Origin: Candidatus Babelota bacterium
GTDB taxonomy: Bacteria > Babelota > Babeliae > Babelales > RVW-14
NCBI GenBank assembly: GCA_013289515.1
Contig: JABCZU010000012.1
Location: 1 to 48,959 of the forward strand
Direction: 5' to 3'
Length of the DNA stretch: 48,959 nucleotides
The position numbers and the translations under genes are program-made. Shown here piece after piece: positions 40,988-48,959 of this stretch. How positions within the stretch are numbered: the stretch's first letter is position 1; every line of letters starts with the position of its first letter. The notes below the pieces were generated by a model that did not search any database, was not told where the DNA came from, and saw only the letters and a program-made list of their open reading frames with translations.

Positions 40988-42337
40988 ATGAAACGTTTAA
41001 TCGATTATTTTTTACTGCAATGGAAAGAGCACCCATTTCGAACGCCCTTGCTTTTAAGGGGAGCTCGACAAGTTGGAAAAACTCATGCCGCTAGAGTATT
41101 GGGGAAAACATACCCCTCTTTTGTCGAACTTAATTTTGATCTTAAGCCCCAATTAAAGGCGCTATTCGATAAAGACCTTGACCCACACCGAATTCTGCAC
41201 GAAATCTTTGTTCTAACCAAACAGCTTGTCACCCCAGGACAAACCCTCCTTTTTATCGACGAAATTCAAGAGGCTCCCAAAGCGATACTGGCGTTACGCT
41301 ATTTTTATGAGCTCATACCAGAACTTCATGTAATAGCTGCCGGATCATTGGTAGATTTTGCTGTACAAAAAGTTGGTATGCCAGTAGGAAGAGTATCATC
41401 ACTCTACATGTATCCATTATCATTTATGGAATTTCTAGCCGCCACACAGCCCCATCTTATTGGAATAATTTTTGAACAGAACATTGATCAAGAAGCATCA
41501 TCACTGACTCATGAAAAGATTCTTGAGTCAGTTGGACAATACCTCGCCATTGGTGGCATGCCAGAAATGGTCGCATGTTGGCAAAAAATGCATCACTTAC
41601 ATGCATGTATGCATATTCCAAGTAAGCTTATTGATACATATAAACAAGATTTTAATAAGTACGCACGAGCTCATCAGCTTGAGTACCTCAATCTGCTCTT
41701 CACACAAATTCCGCGTCAATTGGGGAAAAAGTTTAAATATAGTGCAATAGAAGCCGACCTTAGAAAACGTGAACTTGAGCCTTGCTTGGATCTTTTATTA
41801 ACCGCAAATATTATGCATAAGGTAAAACATTCTGGCGCACATGGAATCCCTTTAGGGGCAGAAGTAGATTTTAGCGTTTTTAAATTACTCTTTATTGATG
41901 TAGCATTAACCCAATACTTACTCGATCTGGAGAGTGGTGACTGGTTTATAAACCCATTGGAGGCCTTTATCAATAAAGGTGAGCTTGTGGAGGCCTTTGT
42001 TGGCCAAGAACTCATTGCGTATACGCACCCTCGCAAGCGAGAAGAACTATATTATTGGCAGCGTGAAGCACGCGATAGCTCAGCAGAAGTTGATTATGTT
42101 ATTCAGCACAAATCCCAAGTGATTCCCATTGAAGTTAAAGGTGGCAAAGGATCGACACTTAGAAGTATGCACATGTTTTTAGAAAGTCATCCTCAATCGC
42201 CATATGGCATACGTTTTTCAACACAAAATTATTCGATTCATGAAAAAATCCATTCCTATCCGTTATATGCTATTGCAAAGGTAATGGCAGATGATGATCC
42301 AGATGTTAAAAATGCCCTATTGGCTTTGACCTTGTAG
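40988..42337 (+). CDS. AAA_14/DUF4143 ATP-binding protein, copy 2
   Basis: The 449-residue protein is a paralogue of the gene at 26491: Walker A GARQVGKT (25-32), Walker B LLFIDEIQ (87-94), DUF4143 C-terminus with SSAEVDYVIQ...IPIEVKGG. Middle segments differ more than the ends, so the duplication is old. The nuclease-like Glu/Asp/Glu-x-Lys residues are kept in both. Function of the family is unsettled. The upstream repeat array suggests a DNA-binding or autoregulatory link. Confidence 0.85.
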   Translation: MKRLIDYFLLQWKEHPFRTPLLLRGARQVGKTHAARVLGKTYPSFVELNFDLKPQLKALFDKDLDPHRILHEIFVLTKQLVTPGQTLLFIDEIQEAPKAILALRYFYELIPELHVIAAGSLVDFAVQKVGMPVGRVSSLYMYPLSFMEFLAATQPHLIGIIFEQNIDQEASSLTHEKILESVGQYLAIGGMPEMVACWQKMHHLHACMHIPSKLIDTYKQDFNKYARAHQLEYLNLLFTQIPRQLGKKFKYSAIEADLRKRELEPCLDLLLTANIMHKVKHSGAHGIPLGAEVDFSVFKLLFIDVALTQYLLDLESGDWFINPLEAFINKGELVEAFVGQELIAYTHPRKREELYYWQREARDSSAEVDYVIQHKSQVIPIEVKGGKGSTLRSMHMFLESHPQSPYGIRFSTQNYSIHEKIHSYPLYAIAKVMADDDPDVKNALLALTL

Positions 42338-42413
42338 TGCCTTAGGGGCGGGTCTTCGAATCGTAATAATTGCTGCCTAGGGGTCGCACAACAATCTCTA
42401 TTGTCATCAAGTG

Positions 42414-42442
42414 TTGATGCCCTATCAATCCTCTGTTATGAT
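42414..42442 (+). promoter_or_regulatory. promoter of the secretion ATPase gene
   Basis: TTGATG (42414-42419) and TATGAT (42437-42442) are exactly 17 bases apart. The ribosome site AAGGAG (42470-42475) and the ATG (42485) follow at normal distances. Confidence 0.65.
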
Positions 42443-42484
42443 CATGCTGGTTTTACCACACCCCTGATCAAGGAGTTATCCATT

Positions 42485-44179
42485 ATGCTCAAAAAAGATA
42501 TCGGCCAAATTCTTATTACATTACAGCGCATCACTCCTGAGCAGCTAGCTCAGGCATTGGAGGAACAAAAAGCCTCTGGCAAAAAACTTGAACAGATTTT
42601 GCTTGACCGTAAATTTGTTACCAAAAAGGACTTAGCCCAAGCCTTTGCACAGCAAGTTGGCATAGCCTACATAGAAAAAATTACTGAACAGATGGTCGAT
42701 CCTGCATTACTTGGCAAAGTTCCGCTTAAATTTTTACGCCAGCATGCGGTGATTCCGGTAATGTATGAGGGGACCCGCACCATTGTTACGGCTAATCCAT
42801 ACGACCTGCAGCCACTTGATGATCTTTCGCTGCTGATGGCTGGCGAGATAGTCTATGCCGTTGCGTCAGAAGAGGCAATTATCGATGCCATTAATAAATA
42901 CTATCCACTTGAATCTAGCAAAGAGATGATGGAGGAGCTTCAGGAGGGTGAAGAGAGCGAGCTAGAATTTGGCGCCGTTCCGCTTGAAGAGAAAGATATC
43001 ATGGAGATGGCTAACGATGCCCCTATCGTTAAGCTGGTTAATCATATGCTTGTGCAGGCGGTGAAGGAAGGCGCTTCAGATATTCACATCGAACCATTTG
43101 AACGTGAACTGCGTGTGCGCTATCGCATTGACGGCGATATGTACCTACGCTTAACACCACCGAAGCGTTATCAAGGCGCCATTGTCTCACGTATTAAAAT
43201 TATGTCTAACATGAACATTGCCGAAAAGCGGCTGCCTCAGGATGGTCGCATCCAAATTAAGATTGCTGATAAACCGATCGATCTTCGGGTATCGGTGTTG
43301 CCGTCAACCTTTGGTGAGCGCGTTGTTATGCGTTTGTTGGATAAATCTAAGGGGGTAGTAGACCTTGAACGATTTAATCTGAGCGAGCGTGACCATCGCG
43401 TACTCATAAATGTTATCACCAGGCCCAATGGTATTATCCTGGTGAGTGGTCCCACCGGTTCTGGTAAAACGACAACGCTTTACTCTATTTTAAACCGTCT
43501 TAATCAGCCAGATGTGAACATTATCACCGTTGAAGATCCGGTTGAATATACAATGCATGGCATTAATCAAGTGCAAGTTAACGAAAAGGCTGGCCTAACC
43601 TTTGCTGTGGCTTTGCGTTCTATCTTGCGCCAAGATCCGGATGATGTACTTATCGGAGAAATTCGTGATGGTGAAACAGCACAGATTGCAACGCAGGCAG
43701 CGTTGACCGGTCACCTAGTGCTCAGCACTATTCACACTAACAGTGCGCCTGCAACGATAACACGACTGTTGGATATGGGGGTTGAACCGTTCCTGATAGC
43801 CTCATCGCTTATTTGCGTGATCTCTCAACGGCTAGTACGAAGGCTTTGTGATAAATGCAAAGTGGCGTATAAACCTGATCCGGAAATGACCAGAAAGATT
43901 GGCCTTAGTCCGCAAGAGACTGCAACAATTATCTTCTATCAAGCAGGCGGCTGTGACGAATGCCTCAAGACCGGCTATCGTGGGCGTTTGGCAATTTTTG
44001 AAATTATGGAAGTTAATGACGAAATTGCCAAGCTTATTGTTCAACGCGCGGATGCCACTGTTGTCAGAAAGAAGGCAATAGAAGAAGGCATGACCTTGCT
44101 GATGGCCGATGGTGTGCGACAGATCAGAGCTGGACTCACCACGATCGAAGAAGTCGCTGCAGTGGCCTACGTTGAATAG
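42485..44179 (+). CDS. GspE/PilB-type secretion or pilus-assembly ATPase
   Basis: From MLKKDIGQILITLQRITPEQ the product is 564 residues. It has an MshEN/T2SSE N-terminal domain (LLDRKFVTKKDLAQAFAQQV, about 1-140). The ATPase core follows with Walker A GPTGSGKTTT (322-331), an Asp box, Walker B ILRQDPDDVLIGEIRD and a His box (LSTIHTN). Zinc-binding Cys pairs are CDKC (about 455) and CDEC (about 489). It is a hexameric cytoplasmic motor for type IV pilus extension or type II secretion; the PilN-like gene nearby favours a pilus system. Both metal-binding Cys pairs are intact. Confidence 0.9.
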   Translation: MLKKDIGQILITLQRITPEQLAQALEEQKASGKKLEQILLDRKFVTKKDLAQAFAQQVGIAYIEKITEQMVDPALLGKVPLKFLRQHAVIPVMYEGTRTIVTANPYDLQPLDDLSLLMAGEIVYAVASEEAIIDAINKYYPLESSKEMMEELQEGEESELEFGAVPLEEKDIMEMANDAPIVKLVNHMLVQAVKEGASDIHIEPFERELRVRYRIDGDMYLRLTPPKRYQGAIVSRIKIMSNMNIAEKRLPQDGRIQIKIADKPIDLRVSVLPSTFGERVVMRLLDKSKGVVDLERFNLSERDHRVLINVITRPNGIILVSGPTGSGKTTTLYSILNRLNQPDVNIITVEDPVEYTMHGINQVQVNEKAGLTFAVALRSILRQDPDDVLIGEIRDGETAQIATQAALTGHLVLSTIHTNSAPATITRLLDMGVEPFLIASSLICVISQRLVRRLCDKCKVAYKPDPEMTRKIGLSPQETATIIFYQAGGCDECLKTGYRGRLAIFEIMEVNDEIAKLIVQRADATVVRKKAIEEGMTLLMADGVRQIRAGLTTIEEVAAVAYVE

Positions 44180-44243
44180 GAATGGGCATTTGGCCTGATT
44201 ACGCCTGAAATACGATATTTACTTGTGGTTACGAATTTTCTAC

Positions 44244-44337
44244 GGACGTCATCCCAGGCTTGACCTGGGATCCAGGGGAAATTAAGAAAGTCTCTCGATT
44301 GTTCCCCTGGATCATCGTTTTCACGAGGATGACGTCC
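44244..44337. repeat. family A complete short element
   Basis: GGACGTCATCC (44244-44254) and GGATGACGTCC (44327-44337) are perfect inverted ends, and inside them GATCCAGGGGAA (44269-44280) pairs with TTCCCCTGGATC (44302-44313). This 94-base copy is the most compact complete element in the window. Confidence 0.85.
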
Positions 44338-44379
44338 AAGTAAGTTTAATGTCATCTTTGTTTGGCAATAACATAAATT

Positions 44380-46395
44380 TTAGAACTTATATTCAAGCCC
44401 CACATAGCAATGATAAGCATTATCACTGCCAAGGCGGAACAAGTGAGCCTCTCTTTGGGGAATGTTATTAGCAGGATCGCTTGCAAGTTCTTTGATTTCA
44501 TCTCTACCAAGTGGCACGCCTGCGACATCTCTGAAGAACTGGCCAGGGAAGAACATTGAAAGATTTAAAAGGAATGTTAAGTCGCCAATCAGCCCACAGC
44601 GAGAAATACAGTTCAACTCAGTCCCCATAAAGTGGCTAGCCTTTTCGTGGGAAATTTTGCCCTCTTTGCGATCATACTTATGAGCATCATGCGTGTTACA
44701 GAACAGGAGCACGTTTGGATTGATGCTTACGCCTTTACCAAAATATTTGGGGGCCCAAGTAGCGCCAAAGCCGGCGTATTGTATATCACTAAACGAGATA
44801 TCATCGTTTGCCGTTTCTCTGTCATTGCGCAAGTGTACTGGGCGTTTAAGCAGACGTTCATCAAGAAGGATTAGGCTCTTTACGCGCTTGCCGCTATACC
44901 ACTCATGCAGGCCAATAAAGCCCTTATAGCATTTATCGCGTTCTTCACTTGCAGGGTTTATATCACCAGAGGTATAGGCGTAGGCGACAGCAAACTTTAG
45001 GTCCAACTCTTTTATGGTATAAGCAGCATCAATAACACCCATCCATCCGCCAAAGATATTTTTGAAGGCGGGGCGGAAGCGATTTTTATCATTTTTAAAT
45101 TGGGGAAAACCCGGGATTTCTTCATTGTTTTCATAAAATGGAACGGCGGCTGCCTTCTTGCTGTCGCTGGTAACCAGTGTCTTTTCAGATCGTGGAGCGG
45201 CAAGACCCTCCGATGGTTCTTGCACATCTAAAATGTGGCTAAAAATTTGAACCAGGTTGCCATCTCGATTAATAAACTTTTTCACATTTCTATCGATATG
45301 AAGCGCCTGTTGCACGCCATAGTTCAATGCAACTTCACCACCCCATTCAAAGCCATTAACCGAGTGCTCAAGGCTCAGGCCATATGAACCCCATTTTGCC
45401 CATGCATCAGGCAGCAGTTCAAAGCGCTGAGCTGAAACCATGTTGTAGAAAATATACGGCTTAATTTCTACCGTACCGACATTCTCATGATTATTAAATG
45501 GCTTCCAATTGACGGTGGCAGCAACCAGGTCATCATCCTTATTTTCACCACGCCATGGATGTCCGTGGCCAATAATATGGAAACGTTCCATGCTCATAGT
45601 GTCGCCAAGGCTTTTACCGCGCTCATCAAATTTTGCGTAATAGAGGTCATAGGTAAGGCGGTCTTTCAAAATAGTGCCGCTGATAACAACACCAGGAGCC
45701 CCTTTATCTTCTGAATAGGTATACAGACCGAGCAGTTCTTTACCCATACCATAATTTTCACCAAGAGCAATACCACGACCAAGGCCAAAAGGGAACCAGC
45801 CTAATTTAATGGTTTGCAGATACTCGCCATCCTGGTTAAAAAGAGGGTTCAGGGCAAATTTAAGCCAACCTTGTGAGAGCCAAACCAGCGATTTTGCGGC
45901 GTTGTGTGAGTGAGTCCCAAAGATGGTGCCTTCAAGGCGAATGTGGCTGGGCCCAAGCTGTCCCGGATCCTTATCGGCATATGACAAGGGCTTACCCCAT
46001 ACCCCTTTGTGCCTGAGGGCAATATACGTTTCCAGTGCGTCGTAGCCATAGGTTTCTTTACCGTAGGTAACATCAAAATCTATATCAGCGCAATGCTTGA
46101 AATACTCAAGCTCATCAGGAAGGCGGCCATTGAGCAAATTGATATTTTTTTGGAGATAATGATCAATTTTGGTTTTACCAGCTATTTTCAATGTAGTATC
46201 ACCATACTTGATGAGAAAGCCCTTTTCTGCCTTCTTATCCTCTTTTTTGCCAGCGGGTGTTGGGACGGGTGCAGGGATTTCCATTGCCGGCATGTTGTTT
46301 TTTGTGTCTGTTTGAATTGTACAATGCAGATAGTTGGCACTAATCATAGAAATGACTAGTAATGCAGCCAGTTGTTTGGTTTTAAAGTTTGACAT
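44380..46395 (-). CDS. outer-membrane beta-barrel protein
   Basis: The 671-residue protein has a signal peptide (LAALLVISMISANYLHC) and a Pro/Lys linker. A long region follows of alternating hydrophobic/polar strands rich in aromatic residues (GWLKFALNPLFNQ, IEVKPYIFYNM-like strands, LKFAVAYAYTSGDINP). The C-terminus is YHCYVGLEYKF, the Phe-terminated signal used by the outer-membrane assembly machinery. The size suits a porin or alginate-export-like barrel with 16 or more strands; substrate unknown. AAGGA lies six bases upstream. TTGACA (46463-46468 on the minus strand) may be its -35. Confidence 0.78.
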   Translation of the reverse strand: MSNFKTKQLAALLVISMISANYLHCTIQTDTKNNMPAMEIPAPVPTPAGKKEDKKAEKGFLIKYGDTTLKIAGKTKIDHYLQKNINLLNGRLPDELEYFKHCADIDFDVTYGKETYGYDALETYIALRHKGVWGKPLSYADKDPGQLGPSHIRLEGTIFGTHSHNAAKSLVWLSQGWLKFALNPLFNQDGEYLQTIKLGWFPFGLGRGIALGENYGMGKELLGLYTYSEDKGAPGVVISGTILKDRLTYDLYYAKFDERGKSLGDTMSMERFHIIGHGHPWRGENKDDDLVAATVNWKPFNNHENVGTVEIKPYIFYNMVSAQRFELLPDAWAKWGSYGLSLEHSVNGFEWGGEVALNYGVQQALHIDRNVKKFINRDGNLVQIFSHILDVQEPSEGLAAPRSEKTLVTSDSKKAAAVPFYENNEEIPGFPQFKNDKNRFRPAFKNIFGGWMGVIDAAYTIKELDLKFAVAYAYTSGDINPASEERDKCYKGFIGLHEWYSGKRVKSLILLDERLLKRPVHLRNDRETANDDISFSDIQYAGFGATWAPKYFGKGVSINPNVLLFCNTHDAHKYDRKEGKISHEKASHFMGTELNCISRCGLIGDLTFLLNLSMFFPGQFFRDVAGVPLGRDEIKELASDPANNIPQREAHLFRLGSDNAYHCYVGLEYKF

Positions 46396-46608
46396 GATGA
46401 TCCTTCTAAGATGTTTTACATACAGATAACAGGATGATAATCCTCGCGGATATTCAGGCTTTTGTCAATACCAGATGGCTTTTTTGTTAGAACAACGTGA
46501 TAAATTCCGCTGCGAAGCAAGAGCCGTTAGGCGATGTTGAGGAATTCCACCGCTTTTAAGCCTGTGGTCGATTTAATAAAATGGGCCATAATGGAGCGAA
46601 TGATAGAC

Positions 46609-47562
46609 TCATTTTTGCTGAACGATTCCCTGAATGACAAAAGAATAGAGAGCAGGGACGTTGCCCGTTGCGTCCTTCTTTGCCTTAACACGACGTAAAG
46701 CCTTCAAAGCAAGGCCTGGTGACGCAAGATTGGTGGCACAGCGCTTTTCAAAGGTGCTGGCACTGCCTGGACTATCGGTATACCCTTCAAGCGTCAGCCG
46801 GTACTGAGGAGCACTTGGAGCTTTGGCGGGTTGTTCTATCAGCGCTAGATCACATTTGGTAAGCCAGGTATCATCTGGAATTGTACTGCTAATAACGGCT
46901 AACATGCTGCTGGGATTGCCACGTGTTGGTGCTGTATCAATATTTTTGAGCTGCTCAGCGAGTTTTTGGTTGCTAGTGCGGATGTGATCAAGGCTGCCAA
47001 CATGTTTTTGTTGCGCATGTACATGCTGGGATTGTATGGCATTTGTTTGGCCAAGCGTACGTAGCCGACTGTTTAGTGTATGTGTCCACCAAGCAAGGGA
47101 CCCTAAGCCAAGCACACAAACAATAATCGTGAGATACAGTATAGATGTCCAGCGAGTGTGGTAGCTTGTTGGTAATAATAGGTGTAGCAAATTATCAGGC
47201 GCCTCAAGCTTGTTGCTTCCTTTATCTATAAGAGGCTGCGTGGTGATGCAGTCAAGGATCATGCCGTGCGCGCTAAAGCACAGCGCATATTGCAATACAC
47301 TATACATAAGGTCGCTTTGTCCAGCAATGTCCGGCAAGCAGAGTGTAAGGCGTGGCTTGGCAATGTTATTTTTGTTCGCGTAGTCATATATGTATTGATA
47401 TAGTCGTGTCAGATTGTATGGCTTACCATCAACAACGTCTGTTTGTAAGGGATGCGTAACCACATTGGTGTAGCCCGATCGGTTTGCTGTGGCAATTGTG
47501 AGTTCGTGGTCACGTATCTGGGCAATCACGGGAGATGATCTATGAAGGATTGTCAGTGTCAT
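46609..47562 (-). CDS. PilN/GspL-like pilus-assembly protein
   Basis: From MTLTILHRSSPVIAQIRDHE (AGGAGG eight bases upstream) the product is 317 residues. A cytoplasmic N-terminal part (to about 140) is followed by one membrane helix (WTSILYLTIIVCVLGLGSLAWW), a coiled coil (SQHVHAQQKHVGSLDHIRTS) and a periplasmic ferredoxin-like domain (DTWLTKCDLALIEQ, YRLTLEGYTDSPGSASTF). That order is the PilN or GspL arrangement. It lies downstream of a PfkB kinase rather than in a pil operon, so the call is moderate. Confidence 0.6.
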   Translation of the reverse strand: MTLTILHRSSPVIAQIRDHELTIATANRSGYTNVVTHPLQTDVVDGKPYNLTRLYQYIYDYANKNNIAKPRLTLCLPDIAGQSDLMYSVLQYALCFSAHGMILDCITTQPLIDKGSNKLEAPDNLLHLLLPTSYHTRWTSILYLTIIVCVLGLGSLAWWTHTLNSRLRTLGQTNAIQSQHVHAQQKHVGSLDHIRTSNQKLAEQLKNIDTAPTRGNPSSMLAVISSTIPDDTWLTKCDLALIEQPAKAPSAPQYRLTLEGYTDSPGSASTFEKRCATNLASPGLALKALRRVKAKKDATGNVPALYSFVIQGIVQQK

Positions 47563-47578
47563 GATTATGGCCTCCTGC

Positions 47579-48703
47579 CTATAAAGGAAATGAGACAAGT
47601 AAATGTTCAGGCAGTGCTTTCCGGCGCGTCTGAAGTTCCTGCATGGTCAATAGACCATCCTTGGCCCCTTTGTAGCTCAGGACAGATGCGCTATTGATAA
47701 TGCCGTTACGCATGGCGTCTTTGATCGTATCTCCCATTAAAAGGCTGCCAACAAAACAGGAGCCAAAAGCGTCACCCGCCCCAACGGTATTGATAACCGT
47801 GGTTTTAATGCTGGGATGAAAATAGATTGTCTTTTGTGTGGCTACGTAGACGCCATTTTTACCATTGGTTACTACTACAATAGTAGGGCCCATGCTAAGC
47901 ACCGTTCTAAAAAAAAGCTGCAGATTAAAACATACCTTTTCACATGCTATGCCAACATGTAATAGGTATGGATCGATACTTTCATCGTTCAGCGTGCCTA
48001 ATGGCTTGCCCGTTGATTCATGAAGCTTTTCTTTATAGGAGTTGTCGCTGCCAGCGAGCGCCATCATAAGCGTCTTTGCCTCAAGGCTATTTAATATGAG
48101 CGTGTTGACATGAGGTAGCGCTTGCCTAATGCCTGGAAGTCCCTGGCTGAGCTGACTTTTGCCGGGATTAAGGGCCAGGGGGATCCTATATTGATGCGCT
48201 ATAGAAGCTATTGTAGGTAAGAGTGCTGCCGATTCATTGCTCAATGAGGTTATGTAGAGCTGTTGATGGCCTGCAATTGCCTCTGCTGACAGATAATCAA
48301 GTGACAAATGGCTGTTTGCGCCGCGGTATGCAAGAATAGACCGCTGACCTTGGTCTGTATCAATGATGAATGATATGCCCGTTGACTCATGAGATGATGT
48401 ATGGATAAGCTTTGTATTGATGCCATTGTTGATAAGGTCATTAAGGACGATAGTCCCTGCTTGGTCATTGCCGATTGCACAGTAGGTAGCAACGCTACAG
48501 CCAAGGCGTCTAAAGGATACGGCTGTATTGGTTGAACCGCCACCGCTAAAGGATATGAGTTTGTCGACTTCAATTTTTGCATCAGCTTCAAGCATAAGGT
48601 AGGTTGTTATGCTATGTGTATGAGAAATGGCGGTATAATCTAGAGATGGGCATTGGATGAATAGATCCTGTGTTGCCCCACCAATGGTAAGCACGTTGTA
48701 CAT
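47579..48703 (-). CDS. PfkB-family carbohydrate/nucleoside kinase
   Basis: The 374-residue protein has the PfkB N-terminal signature (FSGGGSTNTAVSFRRLGCSV), a lid region (TGISFIIDTDQGQRSILAYR) and the C-terminal catalytic signature VNTVGAGDAFGSCFVGSLL with the base Asp. Family members phosphorylate ribose, adenosine or fructose-type substrates; which one is unclear. A segment around residues 220-275 (KEKLHESTGKPLGTLNDESI) is an insertion relative to ribokinase. AAAGGAG precedes the start. The PilN-like gene follows 16 bases later. Confidence 0.82.
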   Translation of the reverse strand: MYNVLTIGGATQDLFIQCPSLDYTAISHTHSITTYLMLEADAKIEVDKLISFSGGGSTNTAVSFRRLGCSVATYCAIGNDQAGTIVLNDLINNGINTKLIHTSSHESTGISFIIDTDQGQRSILAYRGANSHLSLDYLSAEAIAGHQQLYITSLSNESAALLPTIASIAHQYRIPLALNPGKSQLSQGLPGIRQALPHVNTLILNSLEAKTLMMALAGSDNSYKEKLHESTGKPLGTLNDESIDPYLLHVGIACEKVCFNLQLFFRTVLSMGPTIVVVTNGKNGVYVATQKTIYFHPSIKTTVINTVGAGDAFGSCFVGSLLMGDTIKDAMRNGIINSASVLSYKGAKDGLLTMQELQTRRKALPEHLLVSFPL

Positions 48704-48959
48704 GATTGTGCTCCTTTATGTAGATTAGAATACGATCTACCCTACTCGCAATAGCCTAATGAGTGCAATATTCTTGCGATTTGAACAATATTTAAAAAAA
48801 GTTATAATGCTGTAAATGACGACCCAGTCAGCATTTACAGCATTATAAGTAAAATTTTTTTGTGAAAAGATAAAAAGCGTCTTTACTTTGCCTTAGTTTA
48901 ACGTATAATTCTCCTACTGACATGAACGAAGCAACTGGAGCAACAAGCGACGCAGAAAG
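48704..48959. other. right-edge intergenic region
   Basis: It contains promoter sequence for the PfkB gene (minus), a long hairpin (48802-48848) and a + strand TATAAT (48904-48909). An ATG at 48922 (MNEATGATSDAE...) leaves the window open, with no ribosome site. On the minus strand a frame is also open from the edge to a stop at 48843-48845, so the hairpin could end a gene from the right. Which is real cannot be told here. Confidence 0.4.
48802..48848. terminator. 17-base-pair hairpin, possible bidirectional terminator
   Basis: TTATAATGCTGTAAATG (48802-48818) and CATTTACAGCATTATAA (48832-48848) are perfect inverted copies with a 13-base loop. A seven-A run (48794-48800) precedes, giving a T-run on the minus strand, and a T-run (48855-48861) follows on the plus strand. 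Confidence 0.65.

Noticed and set aside
48922-48959. Calling a + strand gene at the right edge
   Set aside because: Only 12 codons, no ribosome site, and a competing minus-strand frame; left as part of the edge region.

Overview
The window looks like a chromosome segment of a host-associated, diderm bacterium with a reduced genome, most like Candidatus Dependentiae (TM6); this is a judgement from gene content, not a database match. Evidence for a Gram-negative envelope is a tolQ-tolR-tolA-tolB cluster, a beta-barrel outer-membrane protein ending in Phe, murC and a type IV pilus/type II secretion ATPase with a PilN-like protein. Evidence for life with a eukaryotic host is a set of exported ankyrin-repeat proteins, an exported tectonin-like propeller protein and an AAA+ ATPase that resembles mitochondrial ATAD3 along much of its length.

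Layout. 1-690: start of a minus-strand gene at the edge, then a toxin remnant coupled to a HigA-type antitoxin. 703-4239: Tol cluster (minus). 4435-8953: three exported proteins of unknown role. 9089-11886: CCA-adding enzyme carrying an in-frame repeat insertion, a hicAB pair, tRNA-Ala(GGC) and a repeat-rich patch. 11887-17748: small membrane protein, aminotransferase, murC, nrnA-like phosphoesterase, then the divergent redox pair trxB / 2-Cys peroxiredoxin. 17899-20476: exported/membrane protein plus ATAD3-like ATPase, translationally linked. 20500-30698: ankyrin genes interleaved with sugar-nucleotide and glycosyltransferase genes, a methyltransferase, an AAA/DUF4143 ATPase and an orphan antitoxin-like regulator. 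30719-38621: exported unknown, AlbA_2-type regulator with a clear operator, glycosyltransferase-Ugd fusion, another glycosyltransferase and two methyltransferases. 38727-40002: grpE and pssA. 40014-42337: exported unknown and a second AAA/DUF4143 ATPase with iteron-like upstream repeats. 42485-48703: gspE/pilB, outer-membrane protein, pilN-like gene and a PfkB kinase.

Functional reading. Ugd (UDP-Glc to UDP-GlcA) and Uxs (UDP-GlcA to UDP-Xyl), with five glycosyltransferase domains and three SAM methyltransferases, suggest a xylose/glucuronate-containing, possibly methylated surface glycan. Two families of dispersed repeats recur. Family A is bounded by GGACGTCATCC and GGATCCAGG-like arms; family B is a CCCTGA...GAAGGG type. 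They lie in intergenic gaps and have also entered coding sequence: they make an internal loop of about 75 residues in the CCA enzyme, the C-terminus of the Ugd fusion and the N-terminus of the next glycosyltransferase. The most notable items are the ATAD3-like pair, these repeat-derived protein segments, the GT-Ugd read-through fusion, and 33-bp-period repeats in front of both DUF4143 ATPase genes.
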